This document shows, one piece after another, positions 1-12,939 of a DNA stretch of 64,000 nt (within the stretch, counting starts at the first letter, position 1; each line of letters begins with the position of its first letter). Made by a program: the position numbers and the translations under genes. The stretch lies in the NCBI GenBank assembly GCA_963920705.1, contig OY987234.1, positions 18,743,794 to 18,807,793 of the forward strand, read 5' to 3'. Below the pieces are notes generated by a model. It worked only from the letters and a program-made list of their open reading frames with translations. It did no database searches and was not told the origin of the DNA. This DNA comes from Odiellus spinosus. Lineage: Eukaryota > Arthropoda > Arachnida > Opiliones > Phalangiidae.

Positions 1-813
1 TCGTATATAAATAGTAAATCATAATTTGCATATTTGCCAGTTTATTTTCCCTTTAATTTTGAAAGGTCATCTAGTATATAAGCACCGTTACCGGTACGAA
101 TTGCTCTGTTAATTCATTTACGTACGCTTCAGTTAGAGAAATAGCTATAAATCTTTGAAGGAAGATGCGAAATTTCCTTCTGATTTAATATTTAAGTATT
201 TCAAATTATTACTTTGAAAACTCTAGAACACTAGCTGCGTCTTCATCTCTATATCCCCTTAAACTCGAGCATTTTAAGTTTCTCCGTAGTGTTTTGGGAA
301 TTGGTTAAGAGCTCCTATTCCCTCTTGCATGGGCGTAATTGAAAATCAACTCCACTTTAGACTGTAACCGAAGACTAGAGAACTAGTTTTAGTCCCGCGA
401 GTCCATTCTCGGTTTCAAATTGATCGCCATGGTGGATGAGGGACGCGCTGGACAAGTTTCTAATCTATTTAGCGGAACATTGAGACGCGACGGAAATCTC
501 CTCGGAGAAGCTTAAAATAAGACTTTCGTTCCGCAGATTTTGTTTTAGTCTTTGGACGAGTATATTTTGACGCGTAATATATTTGGCTAGAAAATTAACT
601 CCCGTCATTCTCCTTTGGAAAATTAAACTTAGGAAAACTGCTTAACACGTGGTTTTATTATAATTTTGACGTTTTCGGAAATTGGTGGTGGGTTTTGGGG
701 TGAAATTTTAATTGAAACTTATTTTTTTTTTCATCATTTTCTAACGTATATAAACGCTTGACGTTGGCTTTGGTCGTTTTGTTTGTTCTCATTTTTACAC
801 AAACTCAACTCAG
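1..813. other. Upstream intron of the first gene, no exon recognised
   Basis: No supported coding exon lies here. The stretch ends in a usable splice acceptor (CAG at 811-813, after a pyrimidine-containing tract), so it is most simply the 3' part of an intron whose upstream exons are outside the window. A 28-codon ATG ORF at 429-515 has no splice context and is not called. Confidence 0.5.
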
Positions 814-3800
814 TTGGTGGAATTGAGGCGGAATCCGCAAGCTGGCGACAAAAGGGTCCGAGCTACTCTCAAGCCCTTGAAGCAATCGCGGAAGAATTCC
901 GACGACCTCTCCCTCTACGGTCGAATCAAACTACTGCAAGAGGAAAATCTTAGACACCGGCAGACCTTGGAAGAGGTATCAATTTTTGCTCATTTTCACA
1001 GATAAGATAGAAGTCATTTTTTGCAACCATGGAGGAATTAAAACTAGTTTTATACTACTTGATTTAAATTATTGTTCAGAAACTTTGACCTCCCGATGTT
1101 ATTGCTCCATGGTTGCAAAAATAGTTTACGAAATTAGAGGAGCGGTGTATGGGAAAACAGATCTAGTACTGCTGAAGTGTTATTTTCGTGAAATTTAATG
1201 GAATTTAATTATATTAATTATAATATTAAATAGTAGCTGTTTTTTACATTTTAAATGTTTTAATTTTAGTTAATTTGAACTATAAACCTTAAAAGTATTT
1301 AAGATTTGCTATTGAAAATACTAATAGAATATCAAGCTTCATTTTTCGAAAGTTATTAATTCATGAAAGGAAACTAATTTTATTAATCAGCAAAATGGTT
1401 TGATATAAATTATTTCAAATATTGGTAGAATTACATCAAAGGCAAGTACTGCATTCAACAGAGCGTTAAATTTAGGCCCAAAATAACCACGACTTTTTTT
1501 AATTTTCAATCCGGTTGAAAACATTCATTCTAATAGATTTAGGCAAAGTGAGTTCAAAAAGGCAGATTAAATTAATATAATCTAACCTAATTCAATATAT
1601 TTTTCGCCGCGAGATGGCACCGAACACGTTTTTATTCTTAAATCTCCCGCGACCTGCGTATAACGCATGGCGCATGCGCGATTGCGCGCACGCGAAAAGA
1701 ACTCAGACTGTTAACCCTCGTCAGATATATTCTCTTCGAATTTCTAAAGTAAGAAAACTATTGATGCTTTAAAAAGGTTATTTAGGTCTAAATTTAACGC
1801 TCTATCGAATGGTGAACTTGGTTTTGCTGTAAAATGATTTTTGCCTTATTTACTCATTACAATTGTACCCTATTGTTGATTAATCCTAACACAAGGCCTA
1901 GGCCTAATTTAATTACGTTTTCGAGATTATAATTTATTTGCTATGTTTTACAATGGGATGGAAGAAAGTAGTTAACCTCAGATTATTGACAGTACGACGA
2001 TCTTTTTGTATTTCCCTATTACTAATTTTTTTCTAAATTAAATTTTAATTAACAGAAAAACTTGGAGATACAAGCTCTACTGATGAAACTACGCGAAACT
2101 CGCGAGCCTGTGATAGTTATCAGCCATGAAGTCACGACTATTCCGGAAGTGACCTCTCCTACCCCGGAAAATTCGACGACAGATAGAGAAGGTTCGTTAA
2201 ACTCTTTAAAAACATTTTCATTTTTCAAAAAACGAAGCTAAAGAAGAGAGTCTCTAAGGCTGGGTTTATTTTAGAAATAGAATCTCCCGAGAGCTTTAAT
2301 CTTATATCGAAGTAAAATCGGATTATCTCGGGTAGAGTCTCCTATATGTAAGAAAATAGTCAGCACGTTTGGGGAATTATGCCATGCAACGAAAAGAGGA
2401 GGGTTATAAAAAATGAAAATTTAATCAATTTCAAGCTCGTTTCTCATCTTTTTCGCGGAGTCCCTTGTTAATTCAAGATCAATAGACTAAGGCAACTTTT
2501 TTCTTAGAGATTTAACATTATGTATCAATGCGTCTCATTATTTTTCTATTTTTGTTAAACACTTTGTAGAGTTCATTTGAACAATTCAATAGGCTCTAAA
2601 TTCTCTTGCCCAAATGAAACAAATCATAGATATAAAACTAAAGATGAGTCTGAGATTTAACATCTGTAATTTTCCTACGTTTAAATATACCGTATTCTTA
2701 CGCTTATAAATTACCGCGGTAATTACCAATTACCGAACAGCGTAGCGCAAAATTCTTGACTTTCGGTTTTATAAATTTTTCGAAAACATACTTTAATTTA
2801 CCCGCTAAATTATCGGGTTTTTCGATAATGTAATTTCAACTTGGATTCTAGGCTTTTACTCGCCGACATAAACTTCACACTCATCTGGTTCCTACGGGGA
2901 AACGTAAATCGGTAGCGAATTAAGACGGCTTCAAACTTTGTTTCCCTAAAATAAAGTAGGATAAAAAAACAGATCTATTGTAAAATTTTGCGAGTGATAA
3001 ATCTCACCAGAAGTAGATGAAACCCTCCTTTGAAGTCTACTACTCTAATGTTCGATATAGCGCTCCTCTCTGTATGGGTAAAATTCCCAATTTTACGAGA
3101 TCGGAGGGGTCCTACTTCATACCCCCTGTCTATGGAAAATTGGAAATTCTCTCTTTACAGAGAGGGGTCGACAAGACCAGGAGTAATAGACTTCAAAGGA
3201 GGGTTTCATCAGCTTCTGGTTATACAGAAAAGTTTTCTTCAACGCGTAATATAAAAGATCCTACTGTCTATATATGTTCATCGTCAAATGAAAATTGAGT
3301 TCGTTTTTTGAAAGCTCATAAATTCTCTCTCTCTCTCTCTCTCTGTTTCGATTCTATGGCGCTCGTTTCAGTTCAGGCCGGCTCTCACTCCTTAGAGAGT
3401 GAGACAAATGAAAAGTGCTTTCAGTAATTCTTATTCTTTCCGCGCGCGTTTTCCTACTCCTCCGCCATGTTCCTTCCTTTGCCAAATGTCGTATATTTTC
3501 GGGGCCTTCTTTCTCACATCCGGTTGCCCATTTTTCTTCCTCTCCAGAAAACTCGATGGATGGTAAAGAAGACAGGTCCCCCGTCGTAGAAGAGCAGATT
3601 CAGTCCAGGTGCGTGCCAATTTCTTTTCCTTTTACAGGTGCCTATACCATTCCTTCTATATCCCCATTCCGCTAGCATTGTTGCGCTATTTTATTTTGGA
3701 TAGTATCCTAGACTTACATCTAAGCGAAATCGCCTTGATATTGACGCCATAAGTATATAATGTAAGGGTAAACGTTTGACATTGTAATGGATACAATAGG

Positions 3801-5923
3801 CAGTGACAATTTAAAAATACTATTCGGAAAAAGTAATTAGCCTTCTTCCAGTAGCCGCGCTCCAACGTGGGCCAAATGACCACCGAAAATTTGTAAAATT
3901 TAATTACGTTACCTTAAAAATAGCTACTCAGAAAATTAACATCTCAGCAGAAATAACCGCTTTAAGTAGCAGCCTCGTTAATTAAAGAATATTATAGGAA
4001 ATAACTACCGAATTTCTAAGTTTCTAAGATGGCGTTGTTGTTTTTATTTTACCAGAAAATACTCGGCAATCTCCTTGGACATCAAACCCTCCTTGTCCGC
4101 GAAGAAGCGGGTTCGTATTCGCACGGAAAATTCGTGTCCGGACCTCGTTTCGCCGACGAGGGAGGAGCGGTTAAGTCGCGCCCGCGTGGACGCGGTACCT
4201 AGAAAAGGAGGCTCAACCGGTATTTTGAACGCCGCCAACGGCGCCGTCGATGGAACGACGGCCCCTAAACGGTGTCTCAGCTTTTTGGACCAAGTCAGTC
4301 TGGTGGCCAAGTTTGTGGACACGTCGGAAAGCGGTAGCAGCGGCGCCGAGTCTGACTCCGACGACTCGCAGAAATCCTTCCTGCGAGACAAAACGGAGAA
4401 TGGTAGCGGCGAGAGCAACGGGACCCGCGGCGGTGGCAACGGTGGCGGAGGAAACCATCGAACCGCCGCCAACGGATACGCCTACCAAGCGCCCCAACAA
4501 TTGGAATCGGACGACACGTCGTACGCCAGAGCCATCAAGAACTCGCACAGTCGACGCGAATTCGTCAACGGACTCTCGTCTTCGGCCGAGGAGGACACTG
4601 ACAGATACGACCCTGGTACTCATTCGGAGGGTAAGTCAAGCAAAAACCATTTTCTAGCACGCTTCTTAACCCGTACCTACATTGCACGCTACTTTAGTTA
4701 TTTTGGGTTAGAACCCGCGCATTAGGCCTCTCCTACACATTTTTGTTGTTGAATTTTTGTCGCATTTTGACGCGTAAATGACTTTATTGATTTATTTTGA
4801 TGTTTAAATTTTATTTTGTTGGGCGTTGTTGTTGACTCGGGAGTTGTTTTAACTATGGGGAGGGATGGGCTGTTTTGATATTCACGGTATTTTTCATACT
4901 GAGAATCGAATGTGTATGATTCTTAGCGTGAAATATATCCCACGTTGTAATTTGTAAAGCACGAATCGAGTTCCGATTAACCCATTAGCCAATTACCGCT
5001 TGATTATACAATTTATCACATAATTTTTGCACCATTTAAAATTGAGCTTCGTATCATCCAAATTTATTTATAATTGTTAACAACAACTTTACAAGGGAGA
5101 TAACGTCAAAGATAACTTTATTCGATGGTCATCTTTGACGGGGTCACTTCCGGTGAAACGTAAAATTGTAATCCCCTGACGTAATACCTTTTTCCGTTAA
5201 ATTTTGCGCACTTATATGATTTAGTTTATTTTTGATTTATTTGGCTCCTGACTTTGTGTTGGTCATTTACGTGTTCATTACCTTAAATATCACACGATGT
5301 TTTTCTATCAACGGTTTTTCATTTGGTGTTTTTATATCACAACGGATTTTTGATTGATGTTTTGCAATCACAGCGGCTTTTCACGCGCTGTTTTTGATTT
5401 TGCTCGTTAGCTATTTGGTTTTTAGATTCATCTTTTCTTTGAGTTTTAGTTGTTGTTTAGTTTGTCAGTTCCGTTATTTCCTTTTTGCGTTAATGTTCCA
5501 TTCCATTATTTCACTGAAGCCTTTTTGCATTTGGCAATTCACTTTTTTTTTGAATTAAGAGTATATTTGAGATGGAATTTTTTTCCTCGTGTCGTTGTAG
5601 AGAGCGACTCCTCTCGACCCGGTCACCGTCGAGCGAAGAGTCTGGGCACACTAAGGTCGCCTTTGACGACCACGACGAGCGCGAATGGTGCCGCGCTCTG
5701 TGCCGGAGAAACGGATCGCGCCGTTCAAGCCGGTGGTGTGTCCGTGATCGAGGGTCGAAGGGCGGAACCGGCCCTATTGCCCCCTCTGTTTCCTTTTTTC
5801 AACCGGTTGGTCAGCGAGGGAACCTCCGCGCACCGGACAGGCCACCAGAGGGACGCGGCTTCCGGTGGCGGGGTCTATTCTTCTTTTCCCTCTATTAAGT
5901 GTGATATTGTCGAGTACTTATGA
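814..5923 (+). CDS. Last five exons of a probable GABA-B-like class C GPCR (cytoplasmic tail)
   Basis: Five exons join in phase: 814-975, 2056-2191, 3548-3608, 4056-4630 and 5601-5923. Each is bounded by AG and GT, with phases 0, 1, 2 and 1 at the joins, and they give 418 codons plus TGA. The gene starts upstream. The product begins LVELRRNPQ, followed about 25 residues later by a heptad-like coiled coil (residues about 35-70, KLLQEEN...LEIQALLMKL). GABA-B receptors carry an LR-x-NP segment just after TM7 and a tail coiled coil used for subunit pairing, so the order fits that family; GPR156-like receptors are an alternative. The rest is low complexity: Ser/Asp-rich, Gly/Asn-rich (end of exon 4) and basic, with basophilic kinase-type sites (KRCLS, RRAKS). 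It ends VEYL, which loosely fits a class III PDZ ligand. The exon structure is firm; the family is inference. Confidence 0.72.
1460..1803. repeat. Inverted-repeat element with CpG-rich core, in intron
   Basis: The ends are inverted copies: AGAGCGTTAAATTTAGGCCC at 1460 and its near reverse complement ending at 1803 (about 28 bases, three or four differences). The core around 1605-1695 is CpG-rich, unlike the surrounding AT-rich intron, and holds the palindrome GCGCATGCGC at 1670-1679. The size and structure suggest a non-autonomous transposon. I see no clear target duplication. Confidence 0.5.
3008..3218 (+). mobile_element. Family A inverted-repeat element, internally deleted copy
   Basis: This 211 bp copy lies in the second visible intron of the first gene. 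It keeps both ends of family A (start CAGAAGTAGATGAAACCCTC, end GGGTTTCATCAGCTTCTG) but lacks the middle of about 125 bases found in the three full copies. The flanks show no 7 bp duplication, unlike the other copies, so this is probably the oldest or a rearranged one. Open frames inside it are a by-product of the element. Confidence 0.8.
3324..3344. repeat. (CT)n microsatellite
   Basis: About ten CT units lie in the same intron as the family A copy, upstream of the 3548 acceptor. A similar run is found at 57752-57771. Confidence 0.9.
5104..5140. repeat. Short perfect inverted repeat in intron
   Basis: CGTCAAAGAT at 5104-5113 is repeated exactly as ATCTTTGACG at 5131-5140, with a 17 base spacer. 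It is in the last intron of the first gene. Function unknown; a chance hairpin or paired binding sites are possible. Confidence 0.5.
5285..5400. repeat. Degenerate ~30 bp tandem repeat in intron
   Basis: About four diverged units of the form ATCACAACGG-TTTTT-ATTGGTGTTTTT follow each other just upstream of the last exon. They look like a decayed minisatellite. Confidence 0.4.
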
Positions 5924-5945
5924 GGTCTGGCCCCGTTCGACTAAA

Positions 5946-5951
5946 AATAAA
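5946..5951 (+). terminator. Poly(A) signal AATAAA of the first gene
   Basis: A canonical hexamer starts 23 bases after the TGA at 5921-5923. More AAATAAA-like hexamers occur near 6055 and 6115, so the 3' end could be heterogeneous. Confidence 0.55.
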
Positions 5952-7138
5952 CGTAAACAAAATACAAACAAACAAACAAAAAGAACGCGCACGCGCGTGC
6001 GATAAGACCGGCGTTTGTTATCAAGACATTTTTCTACCTTTTTCCCCAAACGTGGAAATAAACAATCGTTAAACAAACAAAAATTGCGCCCACATTCTAG
6101 GTTTATATTTTACAAAATAAAAACGGAAATTTTAAATAAAACCCCGGTTCACTTGATAATAAATATAAATTATATATTAAGAAGAAATATATTAACAGCG
6201 CGTTAAACTGTGAATATTTATAACTAAAACAAACTAATTAAATAAATTTAGTAGCGATAATTGTTAATAAATAATAGAAAAATCCACGCGAAAATCTCTC
6301 GGTATTTTTTACCAAGATTTGATTTAATTTATTCAAATTTTTAGTTTTTTTTCCCCCCGGGAGAGATCTACACACTTAGTCCGGTTATTTTATTATTAAT
6401 TCACGCGATTTTTAAAAGTGGCTCAAAAGATAACGCGAATTAGTTTCGTAAAACATAATTTTAAACCAAAGAAACAAAATAAAACACTGTTTAATCTCGA
6501 AATTAGAGGCAACATAATCTGGTTAAAATCTGCAGTGGTGTACAGTTAGAAAGGTTTTTTTTTGTCTTTCTTTATACGAGTTCGCGCGGTGTTGTATATT
6601 AAGGGTAATTCGCTTGACGCTAAATACCAAAATAACTCGAATTTTATGGTAAACAAATAAACAATATATATAAATATATATATAGCACGCGTTTTATTTA
6701 ATCTCCCAGAATTAACCCATCCCTTTAATCCTATCATAACCTTTAATCCCGTTAAAATACAACCCCTTCCACCTTCTCCAGCCCTTAATTGACTGTGTTA
6801 ACGTCATCGTTGCGCTCAGCCAATCATATTAAAGTGCTCTAATTAATTTCTTTAGTTAATTATGATTGGAATATCCCCTTAATTAATGCCGTATAAACAT
6901 CACGCGCACCACAACGTCTCAAAAAAAAAAACAAAGATATAAGAATCGTTGACCAAAATGTGATCTCTTTTTCATACCAATTTTGCGTTAAAATTAATGT
7001 TACATATAAAAGACTGCTTTAACTATTATACCAAAAAAAGTGTACTAAAAAAACTAACTAAACTGTTACGTATAGGCTTCTATTAACCAAACGTGAGATT
7101 TAACCCCACCTTTATTTCCTAATTAACAAACCTAGAAC
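5952..7138. other. AT-rich 3' flank, no gene seen
   Basis: After the first gene come CAAA-rich simple sequence and AT-rich DNA. Open frames here are short and lack any recognisable domain or splice context. Confidence 0.5.
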
Positions 7139-7419
7139 CAAGGAGGATCAGAGAAGGAGAGGAAATGTGGGGCTGCGTTGAGTTAGAGAGAGAAGAGCCA
7201 ACCTCCCACTCGGGTGGAAAGGGGGGATAGGAAATTCTCGAGGTAAACTGTTGTCACGTGGTCGCTAGCTAGCGCGTCTCATAAAGGATTCGTTTTACCC
7301 ACGCGACAACATTTTACCACGAAACGTCTCTACCCCCGTTCTCCCAGAGTGGGAGTTTAGGCCGACGCAGTAGGAACCGCGCCGTCCCCACATTTCCTCT
7401 CCTTCTCTGATCCTCCTTG
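7139..7419 (+). mobile_element. Family C foldback transposon, copy 1
   Basis: A 281 bp element has termini CAAGGAGGATCAGAGAAGG and its exact inverse, and is flanked by the 7 bp direct repeat CTAGAAC on both sides. The terminal ~34 bases are nearly perfect. Further inward, blocks such as AACTGTTGTCACGTGG and CCACGCGACAACATTTT also pair, so most of the element can fold into one long hairpin. There is no coding capacity. Copies 2 and 3 lie in the opposite orientation at 39.7 and 47.7 kb. Confidence 0.88.
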
Positions 7420-9159
7420 CTAGAACCTTTTAAACCAACAACAGAGTAATTTTAATTTATTTTTGAGCTGAACCAAAAGTTAAGAAAAACAATTTTTATC
7501 TGTGCCTGTAGTTGAGTAGATAGTCGAGGTTTAAAAATAAGTTTTTGTACAGACTATGTGAAAAACATTTAACCTTAAATTCCATACCTTCCTTAAACAT
7601 ACCGTTAATTGTATGGATAATATATTATATAATATAAATAGTTAGGACCCTTGTGTTTATTAATAGAAAATAAAAACTAATTAAAAAAAGGTAGGTATGG
7701 AAATTTATAGGAAAATAAACATTTTAGTAGGAAACCAAAGAAAATTACCCCGTTTATAAAAAGAAAAAAAAGTTATATATAAAAAACACACCTATGAAAG
7801 TCTAATTTATCCCAGTTTATCCGAAAGTTTTTAAAAAAATCAAACCAAAGAGTTCGTGGTGGTATTTATTGGTGAAAAAAACAAATATGGAAATAAGAAA
7901 TATGCCAAATAAAATTTAGATAGATTTAAAAATAAACCAAAAATGATATTGGGATGAGGGTGAGGATATAATAAAGATAATTATAAATTTATTGAAAAAA
8001 AAAAAATGAGATTTTGTATGATGACGTAGTTAGTTATTTAGCTAAAACATGATCTTTTTGAAGCCCAAAACTAAAACAAAAAATTAATTACTAAAACTTT
8101 TAAAAGCTTCTATAAACATAACCTTTTAATTACAAGCGATATTGTTATCAAAGAAGAAAAAAATTTAGAATATTTTTTAAATAATTGATTTTAGGGGGAA
8201 ATATATATATTACAAAAAGTGGTAGTTAAAGCTTTTAACACTCACTAAGTAAGCGTACAAAAAAACACCTATTTTTCTTACGTTTTTCAATAAATTGGGG
8301 TCTTTTTTTTAAATATATTAAAACTATAAAATATTATTACGAAACGTTACGTTATGCTGAGTCTGTTAAATGTTTAATAAGATTGAATACCTCGCGCTAA
8401 TTAATTTTAATTTTAATTAGCTAATTAACCACAAGTATTGAAAATTAAAAATCGCTTCAAAAATTGAGCCAGCTCTTTTCTCACCAACAGCTAATTAGTT
8501 TATTTTATAAAATGTTGGTTGCGTGAAGAATATGGAAAAAAATTAATAATAATGAGGTCGTTTAGTGATGGAATTAAAAATAGAAAGATTATGAGAAAAA
8601 AAATATACCCCCTGTTTCCAATCTGATATAAAATATCATGTGGTTATCAAAATTCTAACCGCGCAGATATCAGCACAATGAAAAACAAACCAATCATAAC
8701 CTTTCGTATATAAATTAATAAATTAAGAAAAACTCGAAAGAGTTAAAAAAATGATCATCCCTTTCCCTAAATCTAAAAACCAAAATTAATATTAAAACAC
8801 CTAATGAAAGAGCCCCCGCCCCAAAAAGAGAAGTGTTATTTTTAGTAGGCATTTAATTATAGTTTTCTAGGGTATTTGACGTAATATCCTCCAATTAAAA
8901 GAAAAATGACAAACAAAAAAAAAAAAAAAACTCGTGAATACCATGTGAATATTTCTCACGAAACGTTCATAAAGAATTGTTGTAACAAAATCTTGTTATT
9001 TTATCTAATCTATATAACCGATGAATGAGGAACAAAACGGTAGAACTGCTCTTATTTTTACTATAATTGTAAGTTTTTCGTAACTCAATCATAGGATCTA
9101 AAATTAGGCTTAACTTAGGCAAAACCAGTTTTATATTAAGGGCTATTATTGCATAATTG
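7420..9159. other. AT-rich intergenic stretch, nothing recognised
   Basis: Poly(A)-like runs and AT-rich sequence. No ORF with recognisable content, no RNA gene and no dispersed repeat shared with the rest of the window. Confidence 0.5.
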
Positions 9160-9496
9160 CAGAAGCCGATGAAACCCTCCTTTGAAGTCTACTACTCCAA
9201 TGTTCCATATAGCGCTCCTCTCTGTATGGGTAAAATTCCCAATTTTACGAGTTAGAAGGGGTCCTACTTCATCCCCCCTGTCTACGGAAAATTGGAAATT
9301 CTCTCTCTCCACAAACGACGACGTTTTTTGGACGAACTCCAAGGTTGCTAGAGATATTCGCTCGACGAGCTCCCGCTCCGAAAACATCTACCGTTAGGAG
9401 GCGTACGAATCGCGCCTTTTGAGAATAACCCATACAGAGAGGGGTAGACAAGACCCGGGAGTAATAGACTTCAAAGGAGGGTTTCATCGGCTTCTG
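9160..9496 (+). mobile_element. Family A inverted-repeat element, full copy
   Basis: The element has termini CAGAAGCCGATGAAACCCTC and inverse, with ~38 bases nearly perfect. A second block, CCTCTCTGTATGGGT, is also inverted further in. It is flanked by the 7 bp direct repeat ATAATTG. The full length is near 337 bp and there is no transposase. Open frames of 60-83 codons on both strands recur in each copy because the copies are nearly identical. Confidence 0.9.
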
Positions 9497-12400
9497 ATAA
9501 TTGGGAAAGCTGTTAAGCGTAGCTCAAGATTTAGCTAATTTGTGTTCCAAATAGCATTATTAAATTATTTAAATCGTCGAAAATGGGAGAATAGTAATAA
9601 ATCCTTTAATTTAGAGTAAATTATTAATTTATACATGAAGGAAAATGAGTCTGAAGAGTTTTCGACATTTGCTAGGATCTTAAATATAATTGAAAAACTT
9701 GAAGACATTTTAGGTAATTGCTTTTATCCGCTGATAATTTGATCTGAAACTTAAATTTACAAAACATATTTTAGAATTTTGATGGGATATAAATAATTTC
9801 GAACTTTACTTCGCTTGTTACTTTTATATTTCTTCGAATCCCGAGAGTGTAGAGATCGAATAGGCATAAAAGAATATAAACTTAGAAACGAAGAATACGT
9901 TGAACAAAGTATTTTTTGCTGCTCAAAGTTTCTTTTTATTCTCCTCTCAGACTCCAAACTCCTGGAAATTTTGAGTTTCTTATATAAGCTTCTCGAGTTA
10001 GTTTTTTTTTTCCTCTTCCAATTCCCTTAGAGTCTGTAGCTCTTATTTCCGCCAGATAGACGACAAAAGGTACAAATGGATAAAGTTGAAGTAGACATTC
10101 TATTGTTTTTTAAGCTGTTGTTGAAGAAGTATTCATTGTCCATTCCCGTTGAAACGTATCGATATTATTAACCCGTGAGTCTTTTGACATTTCGCTTATT
10201 TCAGCGAACTTCCGTTTTACGTTTAGATTCGCGAAATAAAGTAATTTTTTTCTTTTTTTGGGAACATCAAAATTTTATTTTCGGTTTTATTACCATATAA
10301 GCTGAAGTTGGGAGTAATAACTTCGTACTGGATGATTGCTTTAGTTTTTTTCTCAACGCTATTCTTGTTTGTAGCGTATTTTACTATAGAATTATTGTTC
10401 TATTTTTTATATAATCTTTTTACCCGTGTGGAAAAGGAAGATCAAACGCTGCTAACTCTAGTATTTGCTATTTGTCAAAGTTATTATTCTTCGTATATAT
10501 TTTTCATTTCACTCCGTCGTGTTTATAATACGCATCTGAGTCGACCTTTTTAGAGTTTACATTTCCATAAAAAACGCGTTTTTACATACTGGTTCTTATT
10601 TTCATCTTTGGTGGAATTGTCAGGGAAGTCAGGTTGGTCCATATTTAATATACCTAAAAATGTTGTTGAAGTCCTTGGATGTTTGTGAGGTTTTACTTCC
10701 ATGAGAAGTTTCTAACTCCCTATTTTCGTATTGTTTATAAGACCAGCATTGGAGAAAGGGTGATCATCGTTTCCGGCAGGGCTGATACTAATTAACTTAC
10801 TATTTCTACTAAAAATTACTTTTTTTGGAAAAGGTTACTAAAAATTACTATTTTTGTAATTTGGTTACGCTATTTTCATAATTAGGCAAGTTAACTATAA
10901 TATTTATATAAAAGGTAATTCTCGTGGGTTTCAAATGAACCGTCCCTGTTTATTAAATTGTCTAGGGGAATTAATAAAGTTTATTTCACCCTGAAATAAA
11001 TCCACCTCATATTTTTATTCCATTAATAAATTGAATTCCAATCATCGTAGAAATAGGGAACTAGTCCCCTGATATGAATCGTGTTCCTTTATTTACACAA
11101 AATTCGGAAAAAATTTCCCCTAGTCTGCTAGCTCCACAGAAAAAAGATCCAAATTCTAAATGGTACTCTTTGTAACCAGGGGATAGTAGAACTCACAAAG
11201 CAAATAAGATAAAAAATATTTCTATTGCCATTCTAACCCCCGTTACTAAACGTTTCAACCAAGGTAAAAAGAAAAATTAACACCGATAATATTTATCCCT
11301 GCTTTTCACTATATTGGTTTCTAGCCTATAGTTAAATGAAATAGAACGAGATATTATAAACTAGTATACCAAGAGATAACCAAATCTCGTGACCAACAGG
11401 GCCCACAATTTCGTATGACATTTAGCTCCAATAAATTACTATAACAACGAAAATAAAATTCTATTCAGTTCAGTCAATATCGCGCCACTGAGATCAGTTT
11501 TATATTTCAGTGTACGAAAACTACACTCCTTTCCTTTATCTCTCTTTGATTAAGTTTTTGTAGACATAGATTATATAGGTTCGTGTTTGTTGGAATCCCA
11601 AGTCCCATCTCAAAAGGATTCCGAGTACATAGATTGAAGTAGATTTTCGCCATATACATCTCTTACCCACTGCTTATACTCAATACATTGCGGTTTCTTA
11701 TATATATAATTCTGTTTTCCGTCTAAAGTTCAAGGGCCGCGTGCCAGTTTTTCCCCAAAAAGGTAAATTCATTCGTATATTCAAGGGGAAACTTGTTTTG
11801 GCCCTTTTTTCGTAGGTTCTCTCTCACCGCGAACTTCTGTATGTAGTATCCGCTCTTCAGCCTCTACTCATCTCGATAAGAGCTTCCCTCTTTTTATATA
11901 CATTCTTTCTTAAAGTATACTTCCTAAAATTCCTTCCTATTTACCGCCAGTCTTTACATCGTCGTAGGTTTACAATACTAAGCCTAACCCCCTCTAACAG
12001 ATTGGAGGAAACATTTACCTTTCGTTGTTTTGAAAACTGAAACTGATTCTTGATACGAATTTTGTTCGATTCGTACGAGTCAATTCGTGCAAAGTCTGGT
12101 TTGTATTATAATATAAGCGTGCCACCATCCGCTCGATGATCACCACTCCCCCAATATCACTCCATTATCTCAAACCTTACCAACAAAAAAAAAATATTGT
12201 TACGCATCTCTCTAACCGTATATATTTACTGTTTGTTCAAATTTCAAACGAGTACGGCATACTTTTTCCCAAAAACCTCTTGCTATTCTTTTTTTTTAGT
12301 CCCAATCATAATTTGCAGCGCGTACAAATCTAGCCTAGTTAACCGCTATCCCTAAGAAACTAAATCGTATGAATAAATGCTAGGTCTTTGTACGAAATGA

Positions 12401-12939
12401 AAACACGGGGTGAATCTGATTAAATAAAAATGAAAGAGGGTAACTATAGTCAGTTGCAATTTTAGAAAGAATCTATTTTCGTATTGTAAAACCTGTTTTT
12501 CGATACGGTTTTAAGTCCTTTTGTAGACTGTATTTCAGTATAAGGAGGAGTGTGGGTATTCTATAAAACTGACAAAGAACCATTTCGAAATAAGATCAGA
12601 TCGGTTCTTTAGGATTTTCTCGTTCGTCCTCGAGAAAAGTACGTACCTTCCTAGAATATTTTTACAACCTTTATCTCAAACCGCCCTATTTTCTCTTAAA
12701 GGTAAAGAAACTATGTAGGTTCTTTATATAAAGAAGGAAGAAAAAAATACTGGCCAAAGATTATTTTTCCATCTTTACGTTACGATCTTTTATAGGACGT
12801 GTTTATTTTCTTTAAAATCCTACTTTAAAATATATATGAAACCGGTGATGGAGAATAAATGTTTTATATGGATACATTTTAAAGCTGGGGTTGCCACGGG
12901 TCAAGAGAAACCTAGAATATAATTGACTAAACATTGAGG
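9497..12939. other. AT-rich intergenic stretch, nothing recognised
   Basis: Short open frames occur (for example 9815-10030, 10308-10553, 12136-12333), but their translations are low-complexity Phe/Leu/Ser-rich peptides expected from AT-rich DNA. I see no domain, splice pattern or RNA gene. Confidence 0.5.

Noticed and set aside
4213..4657. Alternative frames on both strands over exon 4 of the first gene
   Set aside because: They are shadows of the GC-rich exon; only the 4056-4630 frame joins in phase with the other four exons.
5450..5600. N-terminal half of the 157-codon frame ending at 5923
   Set aside because: It is intron sequence upstream of the acceptor at 5598-5600; only 5601-5923 is coding.
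9136..9487. Short ORFs on both strands, repeated at 18.7 and 31 kb
   Set aside because: They lie inside family A elements and recur only because the copies are similar.
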